Shown here piece by piece: positions 8,608 through 18,327 of a DNA stretch of 64,000 bases (the stretch's first letter is position 1; every line of letters starts with the position of its first letter). The translations under genes and the position numbers were made by a program. The stretch comes from an uncultured Gammaproteobacteria bacterium. GTDB lineage: Bacteria > Pseudomonadota > Gammaproteobacteria > JAADHQ01. The DNA is taken from assembly GCA_947258655.1 (NCBI GenBank), contig CAMYJD010000020.1:39154-103153 (forward strand). Reading direction: 5' to 3'. A model generated the notes under the pieces. That model was not told the DNA's origin, made no database searches, and saw nothing but the letters and a program-made list of their open reading frames with translations.

Positions 8608-9051
8608 ATGTATCTACCTGGAAACTGCGATTAAAATAACACCTAATCCACGAATCTCAATAAATTATATTTTAAATCAGCATCTTACCACATTTTTATA
8701 GAAAATGCCGATACTTGTGGCCGTTCATCTGTTCCAACTCATCGGATGTTAACAGAAAAACCTCCAGTTAACTCGAAATACTGTTATCACCAGCACCAAT
8801 ATCGCTATATATGGTATATCTTCTGCTGATGCATTCCATTGTTATTAAATGATAAATATAATTTTATTGCCTGATTTTTCTTTCATTCCAGGTAAATTAA
8901 AGAAATTCAAGTACATGCCGAAAATTTAAACAAAGCAGGCCATTAAATATGCCTTTTGTGAACTCCATACTATTGGACGCTATACAAGCCAGTGGTCTTA
9001 CACTAGAATGTTTAGATACCAGTAAAAACAGGTAAATAGATTATAACAAGC
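8608..9051. other. Divergent intergenic region before the PP2C gene
   Basis: A 444-base AT-rich region between oppositely oriented genes of the kinase module, so promoters for both directions should lie here. TTGGAC followed by a distant TAGAAT is visible near 8975-9010, but the spacing is not canonical. No ORF or repeat is supported. Confidence 0.45.
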
Positions 9052-9786
9052 ATGCACAGATATGCTCATATTACACACCCTGGCCTGACACGCCAGCACA
9101 ATGAAGACAACTATCTGATCAACGAGGACGCTGGTCTGTGGGTCGTTGCCGATGGTATGGGTGGTCATGCCTGCGGCGAAGTGGCCAGCCAGATTGTCGT
9201 CGACCTGATCGATGACAAGGTCAACCAGGGAGCCGGTCTGAAAGAAGCCGTAGCCACGGCTCACCATATTGTTTTAATCGCTGCCGATCAACGTATGGGA
9301 TTACCCGGTATGGGTTCCACAGTCGTTGCCGCAAGGTTTCACGCCGATCACTATGAAATCGCCTGGGTCGGCGATAGCCGGGCCTATTTATGGGACCAGG
9401 GCAAGCTCAAACAACTGACTCGTGACCACTCCTTTGTGCAACAAATGGTCGATGCCGGCACCATCAGCAAACGCGAGGCAGCAGTACATCCTCACCGTAA
9501 TGTTATCACCCAGGCCATTGGCGCAGATGATCTCGACCAACTTGAAGTCGGCACAGTACACGTGCCAATGTACAAGGGTCAGAAACTGTTACTTTGCAGT
9601 GACGGCCTGACCGATGAAGTCAGGGATGAGGCAATCGCATCCATACTCGCCAGCACTGAAAATGAACAGGACAAGGTCAATCATTTACTGCAGCGTGCAC
9701 TGGCCTCCGGGGGCAGTGACAATATCACCATTATCCTGGTTTCAGCGCCGGACTCTGCGCCGGAAAGACTCGTTTCGCTGGCCTGA
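9052..9786 (+). CDS. PP2C-family Ser/Thr protein phosphatase
   Basis: A 244-residue bacterial PPM/PP2C phosphatase. It has the metal-binding and catalytic motifs in order: NEDNYLI, VVADGMGGHACGE, GMGSTVVAA, WVGDSRAYL, LTRDHSFVQQM, NVITQAIGA, LLLCSDGLTDEV and GGSDNITIILV. All acidic metal ligands are present, so it should be active and Mn/Mg dependent. There is no transmembrane anchor. It is transcribed away from the kinase/PilT/FHA run and probably reverses the kinase's marks. It converges with ccoS, 23 bases away, with no clear terminator between them. The start lacks a strong ribosome-binding site. Confidence 0.95.
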   Translation: MHRYAHITHPGLTRQHNEDNYLINEDAGLWVVADGMGGHACGEVASQIVVDLIDDKVNQGAGLKEAVATAHHIVLIAADQRMGLPGMGSTVVAARFHADHYEIAWVGDSRAYLWDQGKLKQLTRDHSFVQQMVDAGTISKREAAVHPHRNVITQAIGADDLDQLEVGTVHVPMYKGQKLLLCSDGLTDEVRDEAIASILASTENEQDKVNHLLQRALASGGSDNITIILVSAPDSAPERLVSLA

Positions 9787-9809
9787 TCCGAAGCCTAGCA
9801 ATATAAAAC

Positions 9810-10007
9810 CTAATCCTGCTGTTTTTTTTCGCGCTCAATCCTCGCCGCGTTGTCCGGAATCATAGGATCATCATCATCCATAAGAATTCTGTGTGCGGGC
9901 CCCTCAAGATCCTCATATTGACCACTGCGGACTGCCCATACAAACAAAGCGATAGCCGCTCCAAGGATAATCAGGCCAATGGGTATAAGTAGATACAGGA
10001 TATTCAT
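9810..10007 (-). CDS. ccoS: cbb3 oxidase assembly protein CcoS
   Basis: A 65-residue protein with one N-terminal membrane helix (ILYLLIPIGLIILGAAIALFVW) followed by the family-typical GQYEDLEGPAHRILMDDD and a charged tail. CcoS is needed for cofactor insertion into cbb3-type oxidase. It is the last gene of ccoGHIS, 78 bases after ccoI. Length and motif are standard. Confidence 0.93.
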   Translation of the reverse strand: MNILYLLIPIGLIILGAAIALFVWAVRSGQYEDLEGPAHRILMDDDDPMIPDNAARIEREKKQQD

Positions 10008-10085
10008 ATTAAAACCGGTTCTAGACTCTGGATTACAAGGATAGCATGTTGCTGCGGGCTTCGCAGTGTTGACATATCAATGACA

Positions 10086-12488
10086 CTATCTTGTCAGTCT
10101 TAATGCATTCAGCACTACAACCAGCGAACTGGCAGACATGCCGATAGCCGCCATCCATGGTGCCACCATTGCCATCGCGGCCAGCGGTAGTGCCAGCAGA
10201 TTATAGACCAATGCCCAAGTCAGGTTCTGCCTGATTACAGTCAGACTGCGACGCGCCATGACTACACCGTCAACTATATGCGGCAGGCTTTCTGACAACA
10301 GCACCATATCGGCACTGGCATGCGCAATCTGCGAACCGCTGCCCATGGCGACAGAGACCTGTGCCGCCGCCAACACCGGGGCATCATTAACGCCGTCGCC
10401 TACCATCGCAACGATATCACCTGCCTGCTGCATGGCCTGTATGCGCTCGAGCTTCTGATCTGGCAACATTCCGGCATGTGCGTCATCGATTCCGAGTGCG
10501 TCGGCAACGTGATTGACAACCGGCGCCTGGTCACCACTTAATAACGTAATCTTCAGCCCTAGTTGGCGTAGGGCCTGGATCGTTTCAGCCGCATCCTCGC
10601 GAACGATATCGGCCATAACAAACAGGGCCAGGATATGCTGCTCATCGGCCAATGCGATGACAGTTTTCTGCTGCCTGAATGCCTCATGCAGTTCGCTGCT
10701 GCCACAAAGTTCAGCAGCAAAGTCCAGCTTACCTATCCTGTATAAGCCGCCATCAATGCTGCCCTGCATGCCACGCCCTGTCACTGCGCTAATGTCAGTC
10801 ACCTGCAACTTCTCCTGAGGCGCAGATTCTATAATTGCCTTTGCAATAGGATGTTCAGAGCCACTTTCAAGTGCTGCGGCGATTTTCAATGCCTGCTCTT
10901 GTGATTGACAATGCAGATTGATCACATCCTCCAACTGTAAACGCCCGTGTGTCAACGTACCCGTTTTGTCAAAAACGATATGTGTGGCCCTGGCCAGTGT
11001 TTCGAGTGCATGTCCGCGGGTGGTCAACAGGCCCATGCGGGTCAATTGTCCGGTGGCCGCTACCAGTGCAGCCGGCGTGGCCAGTGATAAAGCGCACGGA
11101 CAGGTCACGACCAGCACGGACAAACTGATCCAGAATGCATTGGCAGGATCATGTTGCCACCAGTACCAGGCTATCGTGGTCGCCAGCAACAATATGACAG
11201 CGACAAACCAGCCGGCCACCTTGTCCGCCAGTTGCGCCAGCCTGGGCTTTTCCGTTTGCGCCCGGTCCAGCAGACGCACGATCGACGACAGCACGGTGTC
11301 TTCACCGGTCTTGTCGATGCGCATCAGCAATGGACTTTCGATATTTATACTGCCGCCGATAATTTGATTATTGTTACCCCTTGATACCGGCACGCTCTCA
11401 CCGGTCAGTAACGACTCATCGATAGAGCTGCTACCTTCAACAATTACCCCATCGGCGGGTACAGTTTCTCCCGGCTTGATCCTGACCAGGTCACCCACCT
11501 GCAATTCATTGGCGCTGACAACCTCTTCTTCACCAGCGCATACCCGGGTTGCCGTGACCGGCAACAATCTGACCAGCGCCTCGGATGCCTGGCCGGCACG
11601 ATGGCGCGCCATCATTTCCAGATAGCGACCTGTCAGCAGAAAGAACGTAAACATCGTAACGGAATCGAAGTAGACCTCCCCCTGATTCGAAACGGTGGCC
11701 CAACTGCTGGCGATAAAGGCAAGACCGATAGCGAGTGAGACCGGCACATCCATGCCAAGCTGATGGTGCTTCAGGTCGCGCCAGGCCGAACGAAAGAATG
11801 AACTGGCCGAATAAAAAACCACTGGCAGGGTGATCAACAGACTGATCCAGCGCATGAAATCACGCAGTCCCGTATCCATACCCTGACTTTCACCAGCATA
11901 CATAGCAACGGCCAGCATCATGACCTGCATGGCCCCAAGACCCGCTACGGCCAGCCCGCGCAAGGCCCGTGAGCGTTCGCGCTTATGCAACTTTTCCTGG
12001 CGACTGGCATCGAAAGGATGGGCAACATAGCCTATCGCCGTTATTGCCTTGAGAATATCGCTCAAATGTATTCTTTCATCGTCCCATGTCACCGTGGCAC
12101 GTCGCGTTGAGTAATTAACACGAAACTCACTGACACCGGGAAGGGCCATAACATGCCTCTCATTCAGCCATACACAGGCTGCACATACAATACCTTCCAG
12201 AATCAATGAAGCCTGGCGCAGCTTGCCGGACTCCTGTTTAACAAAGTCCTTTTGCAACTCTGGCTTGTCATACAGGGAGAGTGTCTCATACAACTCATCC
12301 ATCGACTGTTGCGGGTTAAGTGATTTTTCAGTGCGATATTTGTAAAAATCCGTCAGACCATTTTCCACTATCGCATTGGCAACCGCCTGACAACCCGGAC
12401 AACACATGTCCCGGGTCTCCCCGTCTATTTCAACCGGGTAATGCGCACCGGAAGGTATAGGTAAATCGCAGTGGAAACAGTTAGACAT
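10086..12488 (-). CDS. ccoI: Copper-translocating P1B-type ATPase CcoI (FixI)
   Basis: An 800-residue P-type ATPase exporting copper for cbb3 oxidase maturation. The N-terminus has a Cys-rich segment (CFHCDLPIP, MCCPGCQAV) then a heavy-metal-associated domain with GIVCAACVW in place of the usual GMTCxxC. Membrane helices follow, with CPC in VVTCPCALSLATP, phosphorylation motif DKTGTLTHG, SEHPIAKA and GDGVNDAPVLAAA. The double Cys-rich N-terminus and gene order ccoG-H-I-S identify the CcoI subgroup. The start codon has only a weak ribosome-binding site, and a long inverted repeat lies just upstream. Confidence 0.95.
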   Translation of the reverse strand: MSNCFHCDLPIPSGAHYPVEIDGETRDMCCPGCQAVANAIVENGLTDFYKYRTEKSLNPQQSMDELYETLSLYDKPELQKDFVKQESGKLRQASLILEGIVCAACVWLNERHVMALPGVSEFRVNYSTRRATVTWDDERIHLSDILKAITAIGYVAHPFDASRQEKLHKRERSRALRGLAVAGLGAMQVMMLAVAMYAGESQGMDTGLRDFMRWISLLITLPVVFYSASSFFRSAWRDLKHHQLGMDVPVSLAIGLAFIASSWATVSNQGEVYFDSVTMFTFFLLTGRYLEMMARHRAGQASEALVRLLPVTATRVCAGEEEVVSANELQVGDLVRIKPGETVPADGVIVEGSSSIDESLLTGESVPVSRGNNNQIIGGSINIESPLLMRIDKTGEDTVLSSIVRLLDRAQTEKPRLAQLADKVAGWFVAVILLLATTIAWYWWQHDPANAFWISLSVLVVTCPCALSLATPAALVAATGQLTRMGLLTTRGHALETLARATHIVFDKTGTLTHGRLQLEDVINLHCQSQEQALKIAAALESGSEHPIAKAIIESAPQEKLQVTDISAVTGRGMQGSIDGGLYRIGKLDFAAELCGSSELHEAFRQQKTVIALADEQHILALFVMADIVREDAAETIQALRQLGLKITLLSGDQAPVVNHVADALGIDDAHAGMLPDQKLERIQAMQQAGDIVAMVGDGVNDAPVLAAAQVSVAMGSGSQIAHASADMVLLSESLPHIVDGVVMARRSLTVIRQNLTWALVYNLLALPLAAMAMVAPWMAAIGMSASSLVVVLNALRLTR

Positions 12489-12494
12489 TATATA

Positions 12495-12600
12495 ATCAGG
12501 TACAAGGTTAAAGATAAAAGATACAAGGGGAAAATACGATCACCCTTTTAACTTGTATCTTTTATCTTTTATCTTGTATCTTTTGTCTTGTATCTGCTGT
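12495..12600. repeat. Long perfect inverted repeat plus tandem ATCTTTT-type units
   Basis: AAAGATAAAAGATACAAG (12510-12527) is exactly inverted as CTTGTATCTTTTATCTTT (12552-12569), an 18-bp stem with a 24-base loop between ccoH and ccoI. The right arm continues as further TATCTTTT/TTGTATC units to about 12595 and contains the ccoH stop codon. Related purine-rich sequence lies near 31006-31090 and 2655-2696, so it looks like a dispersed family and not a simple terminator. Confidence 0.85.
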
Positions 12601-13419
12601 TGGAATATTGGTTGATGCATGTATTTCAAAATCCTCTTCTGCATGCGTAAAATTAATATTTACATTCCATAATCCGGGTAATGGCAAGCGCAATTCGCTC
12701 TGGTAGATGCCCGGCATCTTTTCCTGCATACTGAACACTATATCGTGACGGCTGTCTGAGGCACGCATAAAGCGCCCACCGGCGATCATACCGCTAATCG
12801 CCCTACCGGAATCATCCTCGATGACCAGTTGAAAAACTCCGCTCTCATTGGCTGCCGGTGCCCGCCCCAACCAGCCTTTACGCACAGTCCAGCCGCGCTG
12901 TTTCATCATATCAAGCTGACGTAAATACTGGTTATATTTCGCTTCCTTTTTATGATAATTATTATGCATTACACCGGGGAACCGGGTCTCTACCTGTTTG
13001 GCCTGCATGCGCTCGGGTACGATCAAATCCTGCAAACCTCCGGGCAAACCTTCTTTGGACAAGGTAACAAACACGGCATCGACGATCAGTATCACCGCAA
13101 AAAAACCGACAATAATTGCAGGCCCCCAGTGAAACCACTTGCCACGCATTTCGGGATCATTTTGCGCCTTTATCTTTTCCCGGTGCGAAAACAACATGCC
13201 CAACAGATAGGCAGCCATGAAAAATACTGTGATATTCATTGCCAACACGTCCGCGCCTGGCCAGTAGAGTAATGCAACCGGCAAATAAATGGCCAGGGCC
13301 AGAAGACTAATGACAAAGCCTGACTGTTTGGCGTTCAGGGGCGTTAGGCGGTAGAACAGCAGGTACAATACGAACAGCAGCAGTACGCCAGCCGGAATAG
13401 TTAATACCAGAGATGTCAT
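12562..13419 (-). CDS. ccoH: CcoH/FixH-like cbb3 assembly protein with extra membrane domain
   Basis: A 285-residue membrane protein, considerably longer than typical FixH/CcoH. Residues ~1-85 hold three hydrophobic helices absent from the usual family. The FixH-like part then begins with GKWFHWGPAIIVGFFAVILIVDAVFV and a periplasmic beta domain (GVFQLVIEDDSGRAISG...PGIYQSELRLPLPGLWNVNINF). It overlaps ccoG by four bases (ATGA), placing it in ccoGHIS. The last ~11 residues (ADTRQKIQDKR) are encoded by a tandem purine-rich repeat, suggesting that a repeat insertion replaced the original end. Function is assigned by domain and position. Confidence 0.85.
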   Translation of the reverse strand: MTSLVLTIPAGVLLLFVLYLLFYRLTPLNAKQSGFVISLLALAIYLPVALLYWPGADVLAMNITVFFMAAYLLGMLFSHREKIKAQNDPEMRGKWFHWGPAIIVGFFAVILIVDAVFVTLSKEGLPGGLQDLIVPERMQAKQVETRFPGVMHNNYHKKEAKYNQYLRQLDMMKQRGWTVRKGWLGRAPAANESGVFQLVIEDDSGRAISGMIAGGRFMRASDSRHDIVFSMQEKMPGIYQSELRLPLPGLWNVNINFTHAEEDFEIHASTNIPTADTRQKIQDKR

Positions 13420-14843
13420 GGTGCGAAATCACCTCGCATAGTAAACAGGGCCTTCTTCATTTCCGTGACCGGCTTGCCATCGATGACCGTGTCAACAACG
13501 AACCTGAACGGGATCTGCCCGGATTGACCCTTGACAGGAGGCGCCTTAACACGCACAAACAGGTTCATGGACGACAGGGGCTCAAGTTCAATTTTACGGA
13601 TCCTGCCCAGGTCCAGGCTAGCATTCGCCAGGCCATCTATGCGCACTTGCAAGGTCACTGTTTTTTCCGATTTGTTATTGAGCTTGATGTCATAACTATT
13701 CTGCAACTGACCATCGGACAGTATTACATATAATGGATTTCTGACCTGGGTGACGGCCATCGATAACTGTGTCTGCGAAGCAATGCTCCATACCAGTCCA
13801 GCAATTGCCGCCAATAGGACCAGACCATAACCAATGTTCTTGATTTTGAACAAGCGATGCTTACCGCCTTCCAGCTCGTTTTCCGATGCATAACGTATCA
13901 GACCACGCGACCAGCCGAGCTTGTCCATGATGGCGTCACAGGCATCGACACACAGCGCACAGGAAATACAGGACATTTGTAGTCCATTTCGAATATCGAT
14001 GCCAGTCGGACATACCTGCACACAAAAACCACAATCTATACAATCACCGATATTTGCAGCATGCCTTTCTTCGACTGTCTTGCGCCCCTTGCCCAGCTTG
14101 GCTCGACCTGCCGCACCCTCACCACGCTCCTCATCATAGGCAACGATCAGGGTATCGTTATCGAACATGATGCTCTGGAAGCGTGCATACGGGCACATAT
14201 AAGTACACACCTGCTCACGTGCAAGACCGGCCATAACATAGGTCGTCAGGGTCAGGAACAAGGTCGTCGCATAGGCCGGGAATGGCGCCGTGCCTTCAAA
14301 AAACTGTCCGAACAGTGCATACGCATCGCCCCAGTAGAGGGTAAAGGTCAGCCCCGTAATGAAAGCCACCGCTAACCACAGCACATGGGTGACTGTCTTT
14401 TTCAGGATGCGTTCGCCGCTCCAGCCTGATTTGTCCAGGCGTATGCGCGCCGGCCTCTCGCCCTGCACCAGATGCTCAATCAGAATATAGACATCTGTCC
14501 ACAAGGTCTGAAAGCAAAAATAGCCACAAAAGGCACGTCCCGCAATGCCGGTTACAAAAAAAAGCAAAAAGGCTGCAATCATCAGAATTGCAGCCAGCCA
14601 GAATATGTCCTGTGGATTTACGATCATACCGAACAGGTAAAAGATACGATCCTGGATGTCAAACATGACCGCCTGCTCAACACCGGACTCACGCTGCCAT
14701 CGAAGCCAGGGCAAGGTAAAATAGACGCTATATGCAAATAGCAGAATCAACCATTTCATAGTGCGGAAGCGACCCTTGACCGACCGGGGATAGATCGGGA
14801 TACGTTCCTCGAATAAAACAATATCTTCCGCGTTTTTTGCCAT
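13416..14843 (-). CDS. ccoG: cbb3 oxidase accessory ferredoxin-like protein CcoG (FixG)
   Basis: A 475-residue membrane protein. Five hydrophobic segments flank a polyferredoxin region with CIDCGFCVQVCPTGIDI and CISCALCVDACDAIM, ligands for two [4Fe-4S] clusters. Upstream Cys motifs (CGYFCFQTLW, CTYMCPYARFQ) are the NapH/CcoG-type signature. The C-terminal ~120 residues form an Ig-like periplasmic domain typical of CcoG. It reduces copper for cbb3 assembly. It is the first gene of ccoGHIS and is separated from ccoP by a stem-loop. Confidence 0.95.
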   Translation of the reverse strand: MAKNAEDIVLFEERIPIYPRSVKGRFRTMKWLILLFAYSVYFTLPWLRWQRESGVEQAVMFDIQDRIFYLFGMIVNPQDIFWLAAILMIAAFLLFFVTGIAGRAFCGYFCFQTLWTDVYILIEHLVQGERPARIRLDKSGWSGERILKKTVTHVLWLAVAFITGLTFTLYWGDAYALFGQFFEGTAPFPAYATTLFLTLTTYVMAGLAREQVCTYMCPYARFQSIMFDNDTLIVAYDEERGEGAAGRAKLGKGRKTVEERHAANIGDCIDCGFCVQVCPTGIDIRNGLQMSCISCALCVDACDAIMDKLGWSRGLIRYASENELEGGKHRLFKIKNIGYGLVLLAAIAGLVWSIASQTQLSMAVTQVRNPLYVILSDGQLQNSYDIKLNNKSEKTVTLQVRIDGLANASLDLGRIRKIELEPLSSMNLFVRVKAPPVKGQSGQIPFRFVVDTVIDGKPVTEMKKALFTMRGDFAP

Positions 14844-14873
14844 ACCTTGTTTTGTTGCCTCAATTTACATGCA

Positions 14874-14904
14874 AAACGGGCCCAGGGAAGTCCTGAGCCC
14901 GTTT
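14874..14904 (-). terminator. Stem-loop between ccoP and ccoG
   Basis: AAACGGGC (14874-14881) with GCCCGTTT (14897-14904), extended inside by CAGG/CCTG, forms a strong hairpin just after the ccoP stop. Read leftward it is followed by only a short T-run, so it is likely a partial terminator setting lower expression of the assembly genes than of the structural genes. Confidence 0.65.
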
Positions 14905-14925
14905 ATATCGGTACGCCCGCCTGGC

Positions 14926-15858
14926 TTATTGACCGCCACCAAGCTCATGCACGTAGACAGTCAACACCTTTATTTCCGCAGGACTCAAACGATCCTTCCA
15001 GGCCGGCATCTGACGATTGACGCCATTGCTAATGATTTTACCCACTGCCTCACGCTTGGCGTCTATTGTCTTTTGTCCTGGAACATCCGCCAGCGTCCAG
15101 ATACCGTCAGTCAGGTTCGCCGCTCCGACCGAATGCATGCCTGTGGCTTCCTTGGTATGGCAGTAATAACAACCGCCCCCTTCACCATTAAACAACACGC
15201 CACCACGTCCAGCCATCTCCTTGTTGACCTCATGGCCGGACAGGCCGAGAACATACTCAACCACATCGTCCATCTGCTGCTCGGTAAATGTTTTCCTGAA
15301 TGCCGGCATGAATCCATTGCGGCCCTGGGTCAGAGTTGTCTGGATCTGCTCAACCTTGCCACCCCACAACCAGTCGTCATCAACAAGATTGGGGAACAGA
15401 CCGATCACGCCCGCACCACCCATGCCATGACAAGCTGCACAGTTGTCGGTAAACAGGATCTTGCCTACCGAGCGGCTGAACTGCATCATGCTCGAATCAG
15501 ACAGGATCTGCTCATAACTGGTATCGACAACTTTCTGCATATACTGACGCTGCTTGACGGCCTCTTCACCTTCCTGCAGATCCTTCATCAAACGCGCACG
15601 CGTATTCCAGTGCGTAGTCACATCCTTATCACCTACCTTATAGGTAATACTGTTCATACCACCCTTGGTATAGCTGTCACCCACTGGCCAGGCCGGATAG
15701 AAAAACCAGTAAACAACTGCAAATACAACCGTTGCATAAAAGGCCCATAACCACCAGCGCGGCAGGGGGTTATTGAATTCCTGGATATCACCGTCCCATG
15801 CATGACCTGTGGTCTGTACCGAACCGGTTTGAGCTGTATCTTTTTTTACTTCACTCAT
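14926..15858 (-). CDS. ccoP: cbb3 cytochrome c oxidase subunit III, diheme CcoP
   Basis: A 310-residue membrane-anchored diheme cytochrome c. The N-terminal region includes NPLPRWWLWAFYATVVFAVVYW as membrane anchor. The periplasmic part has two heme c sites, CAACH and CYYCH. It carries electrons from soluble cytochrome c to CcoO/CcoN. Its start overlaps ccoQ by eight bases. Length is normal for CcoP. Confidence 0.96.
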   Translation of the reverse strand: MSEVKKDTAQTGSVQTTGHAWDGDIQEFNNPLPRWWLWAFYATVVFAVVYWFFYPAWPVGDSYTKGGMNSITYKVGDKDVTTHWNTRARLMKDLQEGEEAVKQRQYMQKVVDTSYEQILSDSSMMQFSRSVGKILFTDNCAACHGMGGAGVIGLFPNLVDDDWLWGGKVEQIQTTLTQGRNGFMPAFRKTFTEQQMDDVVEYVLGLSGHEVNKEMAGRGGVLFNGEGGGCYYCHTKEATGMHSVGAANLTDGIWTLADVPGQKTIDAKREAVGKIISNGVNRQMPAWKDRLSPAEIKVLTVYVHELGGGQ

Positions 15859-16063
15859 GTTTACTTACCTTATCGTCAGAGCCTGTATACTCGTCGTGAT
15901 CTTCATCCTCAAACGGGATGTTCTTGTACGATTCCAGTCGCTCGGATCTATTCTTGCTTGAATATAAATAAATCAATATGGCGCAAAACACTACGAAGAA
16001 CAGCACCAGAGCAAATACCTTGCTGTTCTCCATATGGGTAAACCATTGCAGAAAGTCCGCCAT
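15851..16063 (-). CDS. ccoQ: cbb3 oxidase subunit IV CcoQ
   Basis: A 70-residue protein with a single membrane helix (VFALVLFFVVFCAILIYLY) after a short N-terminus, then an acidic charged tail (SSKNRSERLESYKNIPFEDEDHDEY) typical of CcoQ, which stabilises the cbb3 complex. It lies between ccoO and ccoP and overlaps ccoP by eight bases. The 28-base gap after ccoO is GC-rich, reading CCCTCTCACCCTCACCC on the plus strand. Confidence 0.92.
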   Translation of the reverse strand: MADFLQWFTHMENSKVFALVLFFVVFCAILIYLYSSKNRSERLESYKNIPFEDEDHDEYTGSDDKVSKHE

Positions 16064-16091
16064 TACTTACCCTCTCACCCTCACCCGGCCC

Positions 16092-16850
16092 CTAGCGGAA
16101 CTCGGAGAAATGACCATCCTGGTAACTCTTGAAATCAACCATCGTGCCCAGCACCTGCAGGTAGGCTACCAGCGCATCCATTTCTGTCAGACGCGTCTTG
16201 TCACCATCATAGTTACCTGTCTCAGCCTGTTTGAGCAGATTTTTTTCTGCATAAAGAATATCCAGATTTTTGGCCACCTCAGGTCCGAATCGTTTCACAT
16301 TCGCCTCATACTCTTCATCTGTTTCCGAGTAGGGAACGCCGACCGCCTTCTGCGCCTGCATACGTGCCCTGATATCCGAATAATCAAGCGTGTTCTCCAT
16401 TAACCAGGGATAATTCGGCATGATCGAATCCGGCATCACTGACTTGGGTTTGATCAGGTGCTGTGTATGCCACTCGTTTGAATACTTCTTGCCCACACGC
16501 GCCAGGTCAGGCCCTGTTCGTTTCGAACCCCACTGAAACGGGTGATCATACTGTGATTCCGCCGCCAGTGAATAATGCCCATAGCGCAGGTGCTCATCAC
16601 GAAACGGACGGATCATCTGCGAATGACACAGAAAACAGCCTTCGCGCACATAGATATCCCGGCCGCGGCTTTCCAGTGGCGTATACGGATGCACCGCATC
16701 ACGACCATCTGCAGTTTTCACCTGCTCAACTGTTTCATTGATGAAGAACAGCGGCACAATTTCGACCAGGCCACCGATGCTGACGACAACCAATGTCAGG
16801 GCAATCAGCAACCCGGCATTAATTTCAATACTTTCATGTTTGAACTTCAT
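16092..16850 (-). CDS. ccoO: cbb3 oxidase subunit II, monoheme CcoO
   Basis: A 252-residue protein with an N-terminal membrane anchor ([25 protein letters not shown]) and a periplasmic cytochrome c domain with [12 protein letters not shown] as heme site. A Met-rich segment ([15 protein letters not shown]) supplies the axial ligand. The IRPFRDE and MPNYPWL phrases are CcoO hallmarks. It sits 25 bases after ccoN. Confidence 0.96.
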   Translation of the reverse strand: MKFKHESIEINAGLLIALTLVVVSIGGLVEIVPLFFINETVEQVKTADGRDAVHPYTPLESRGRDIYVREGCFLCHSQMIRPFRDEHLRYGHYSLAAESQYDHPFQWGSKRTGPDLARVGKKYSNEWHTQHLIKPKSVMPDSIMPNYPWLMENTLDYSDIRARMQAQKAVGVPYSETDEEYEANVKRFGPEVAKNLDILYAEKNLLKQAETGNYDGDKTRLTEMDALVAYLQVLGTMVDFKSYQDGHFSEFR

Positions 16851-16875
16851 TACTATCAGCTCCTACTATACTTGA

Positions 16876-18327
16876 TCAGGCATTAGCCATTTTTGCAGCT
16901 ATCCTGGCTTCAAGCTCTGCTGCTTCACGTTTGGCCTGGGAAATGGTGCGGAAAATGTTGTAGGCCATAATGATTACACCGGCAACGAAGAACATTCCAC
17001 CGATTGCACGCCAGACATAAGGCTGATGCAGAAATACAACCGTTTCGATAAAGCTGTATTTAAGATTACCGAAATCATCAAAGGCGCGCAGGAACAGTCC
17101 CTGACCAATTCCAGCAATCCACATAGACGTGATATACAGTACGATACCGATGGTCGCCAGCCAGAAATGTATATAGATCAGTTTCAGGCTGTAAATCTTG
17201 GTTCCATACAAACGCGGTATCAAATGATACATGGAGCCGAAGGATATCAATGCTACCCACCCCAGCGCTCCGGAATGAACATGGCCGATGGTCCAGTCTG
17301 TGTAATGCGACAGGGCATTAACACTCTTCAATGACATCAATGGCCCTTCGAAAGTCGACATGCCATAGAATGACAGCGCTGCGATCATGAACAACATGAT
17401 TGGGTCCGAGCGCAGTTTGTCCCAGGCACCGGACAGCGTCATGATACCGTTGATCATCCCGCCCCAGGATGGCAGCAACAACATAATCGAGAAAGTCGCG
17501 GCCAGTGTCGAGGTCCAGTCAGGCAGAGCGGTCCAGTGCAGATGATGGGCACCTGCCCACATGTACAGAAAGACCAGTGCCCAGAAATGGATAATCGACA
17601 ATCTGTAGGAATACACCGGTCGCCCGGCCTGTTTCGGTACAAAGTAATACATCATGCCGAGGAATGCTGCGGTGAGGAAGAAACCAACCGCATTATGCCC
17701 ATACCACCACTGTGTCATCGCATCCTGTACGCCGGAAAACGCACTGTAGGACTTCAATGTGAACAGGCCGACAGGCATGGCCAGATTATTGAAGATATGC
17801 AGGATAGCGGTGACGAGGATAAAGCCCAGATAGAACCAGTTGGCAACGTAGATATGTGGCTGGCTACGCTGGCGAATCGCCTGGACATACAGCGCCAGGT
17901 ATGCGATCCAGACGACGGCGATGAGGATATCGATAGGCCATTCAAACTCGGCGTATTCACGGCCCTGGGAGTAACCCAGCATATAGCTCAGCGCACCGGC
18001 AGCAATAATGGTCTGCCAGCCCCAGAATGTGAATGTCGCCAGGCCATCACTGAACAGACGTGTCTGACAGGTTCGCTGCACCACATAATATGACGTAGCA
18101 AATAACGCACTACCGCCAAAACCAAAGATAACCAGGGTCGTATGTACGGGCCTCAAGCGTCCGAACGTGATCTCGGGAATATCAAAGTTCAATGCCGGAT
18201 ATGCCAGTTCCAGGGCGATATAAACACCGACCGACATTCCCAATATACCCCAGACCAGGGACATAATCGCAAATTTACGAATGATTTCGTAATTGTATTG
18301 CTCTTTCGAAGCAGCTGCGTGCGCCAT
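16876..18327 (-). CDS. ccoN: cbb3 cytochrome c oxidase catalytic subunit CcoN
   Basis: A 483-residue, 12-helix heme-copper oxidase subunit I of the C (cbb3) class, reducing oxygen at a heme b3-CuB centre. Family phrases include [68 protein letters not shown] and [28 protein letters not shown], which contain the heme and CuB histidines. It leads ccoNOQP. Such operons are usually induced at low oxygen; an FNR-like site upstream is imperfect (see rejected items). Confidence 0.97.
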   Translation of the reverse strand: MAHAAASKEQYNYEIIRKFAIMSLVWGILGMSVGVYIALELAYPALNFDIPEITFGRLRPVHTTLVIFGFGGSALFATSYYVVQRTCQTRLFSDGLATFTFWGWQTIIAAGALSYMLGYSQGREYAEFEWPIDILIAVVWIAYLALYVQAIRQRSQPHIYVANWFYLGFILVTAILHIFNNLAMPVGLFTLKSYSAFSGVQDAMTQWWYGHNAVGFFLTAAFLGMMYYFVPKQAGRPVYSYRLSIIHFWALVFLYMWAGAHHLHWTALPDWTSTLAATFSIMLLLPSWGGMINGIMTLSGAWDKLRSDPIMLFMIAALSFYGMSTFEGPLMSLKSVNALSHYTDWTIGHVHSGALGWVALISFGSMYHLIPRLYGTKIYSLKLIYIHFWLATIGIVLYITSMWIAGIGQGLFLRAFDDFGNLKYSFIETVVFLHQPYVWRAIGGMFFVAGVIIMAYNIFRTISQAKREAAELEARIAAKMANA

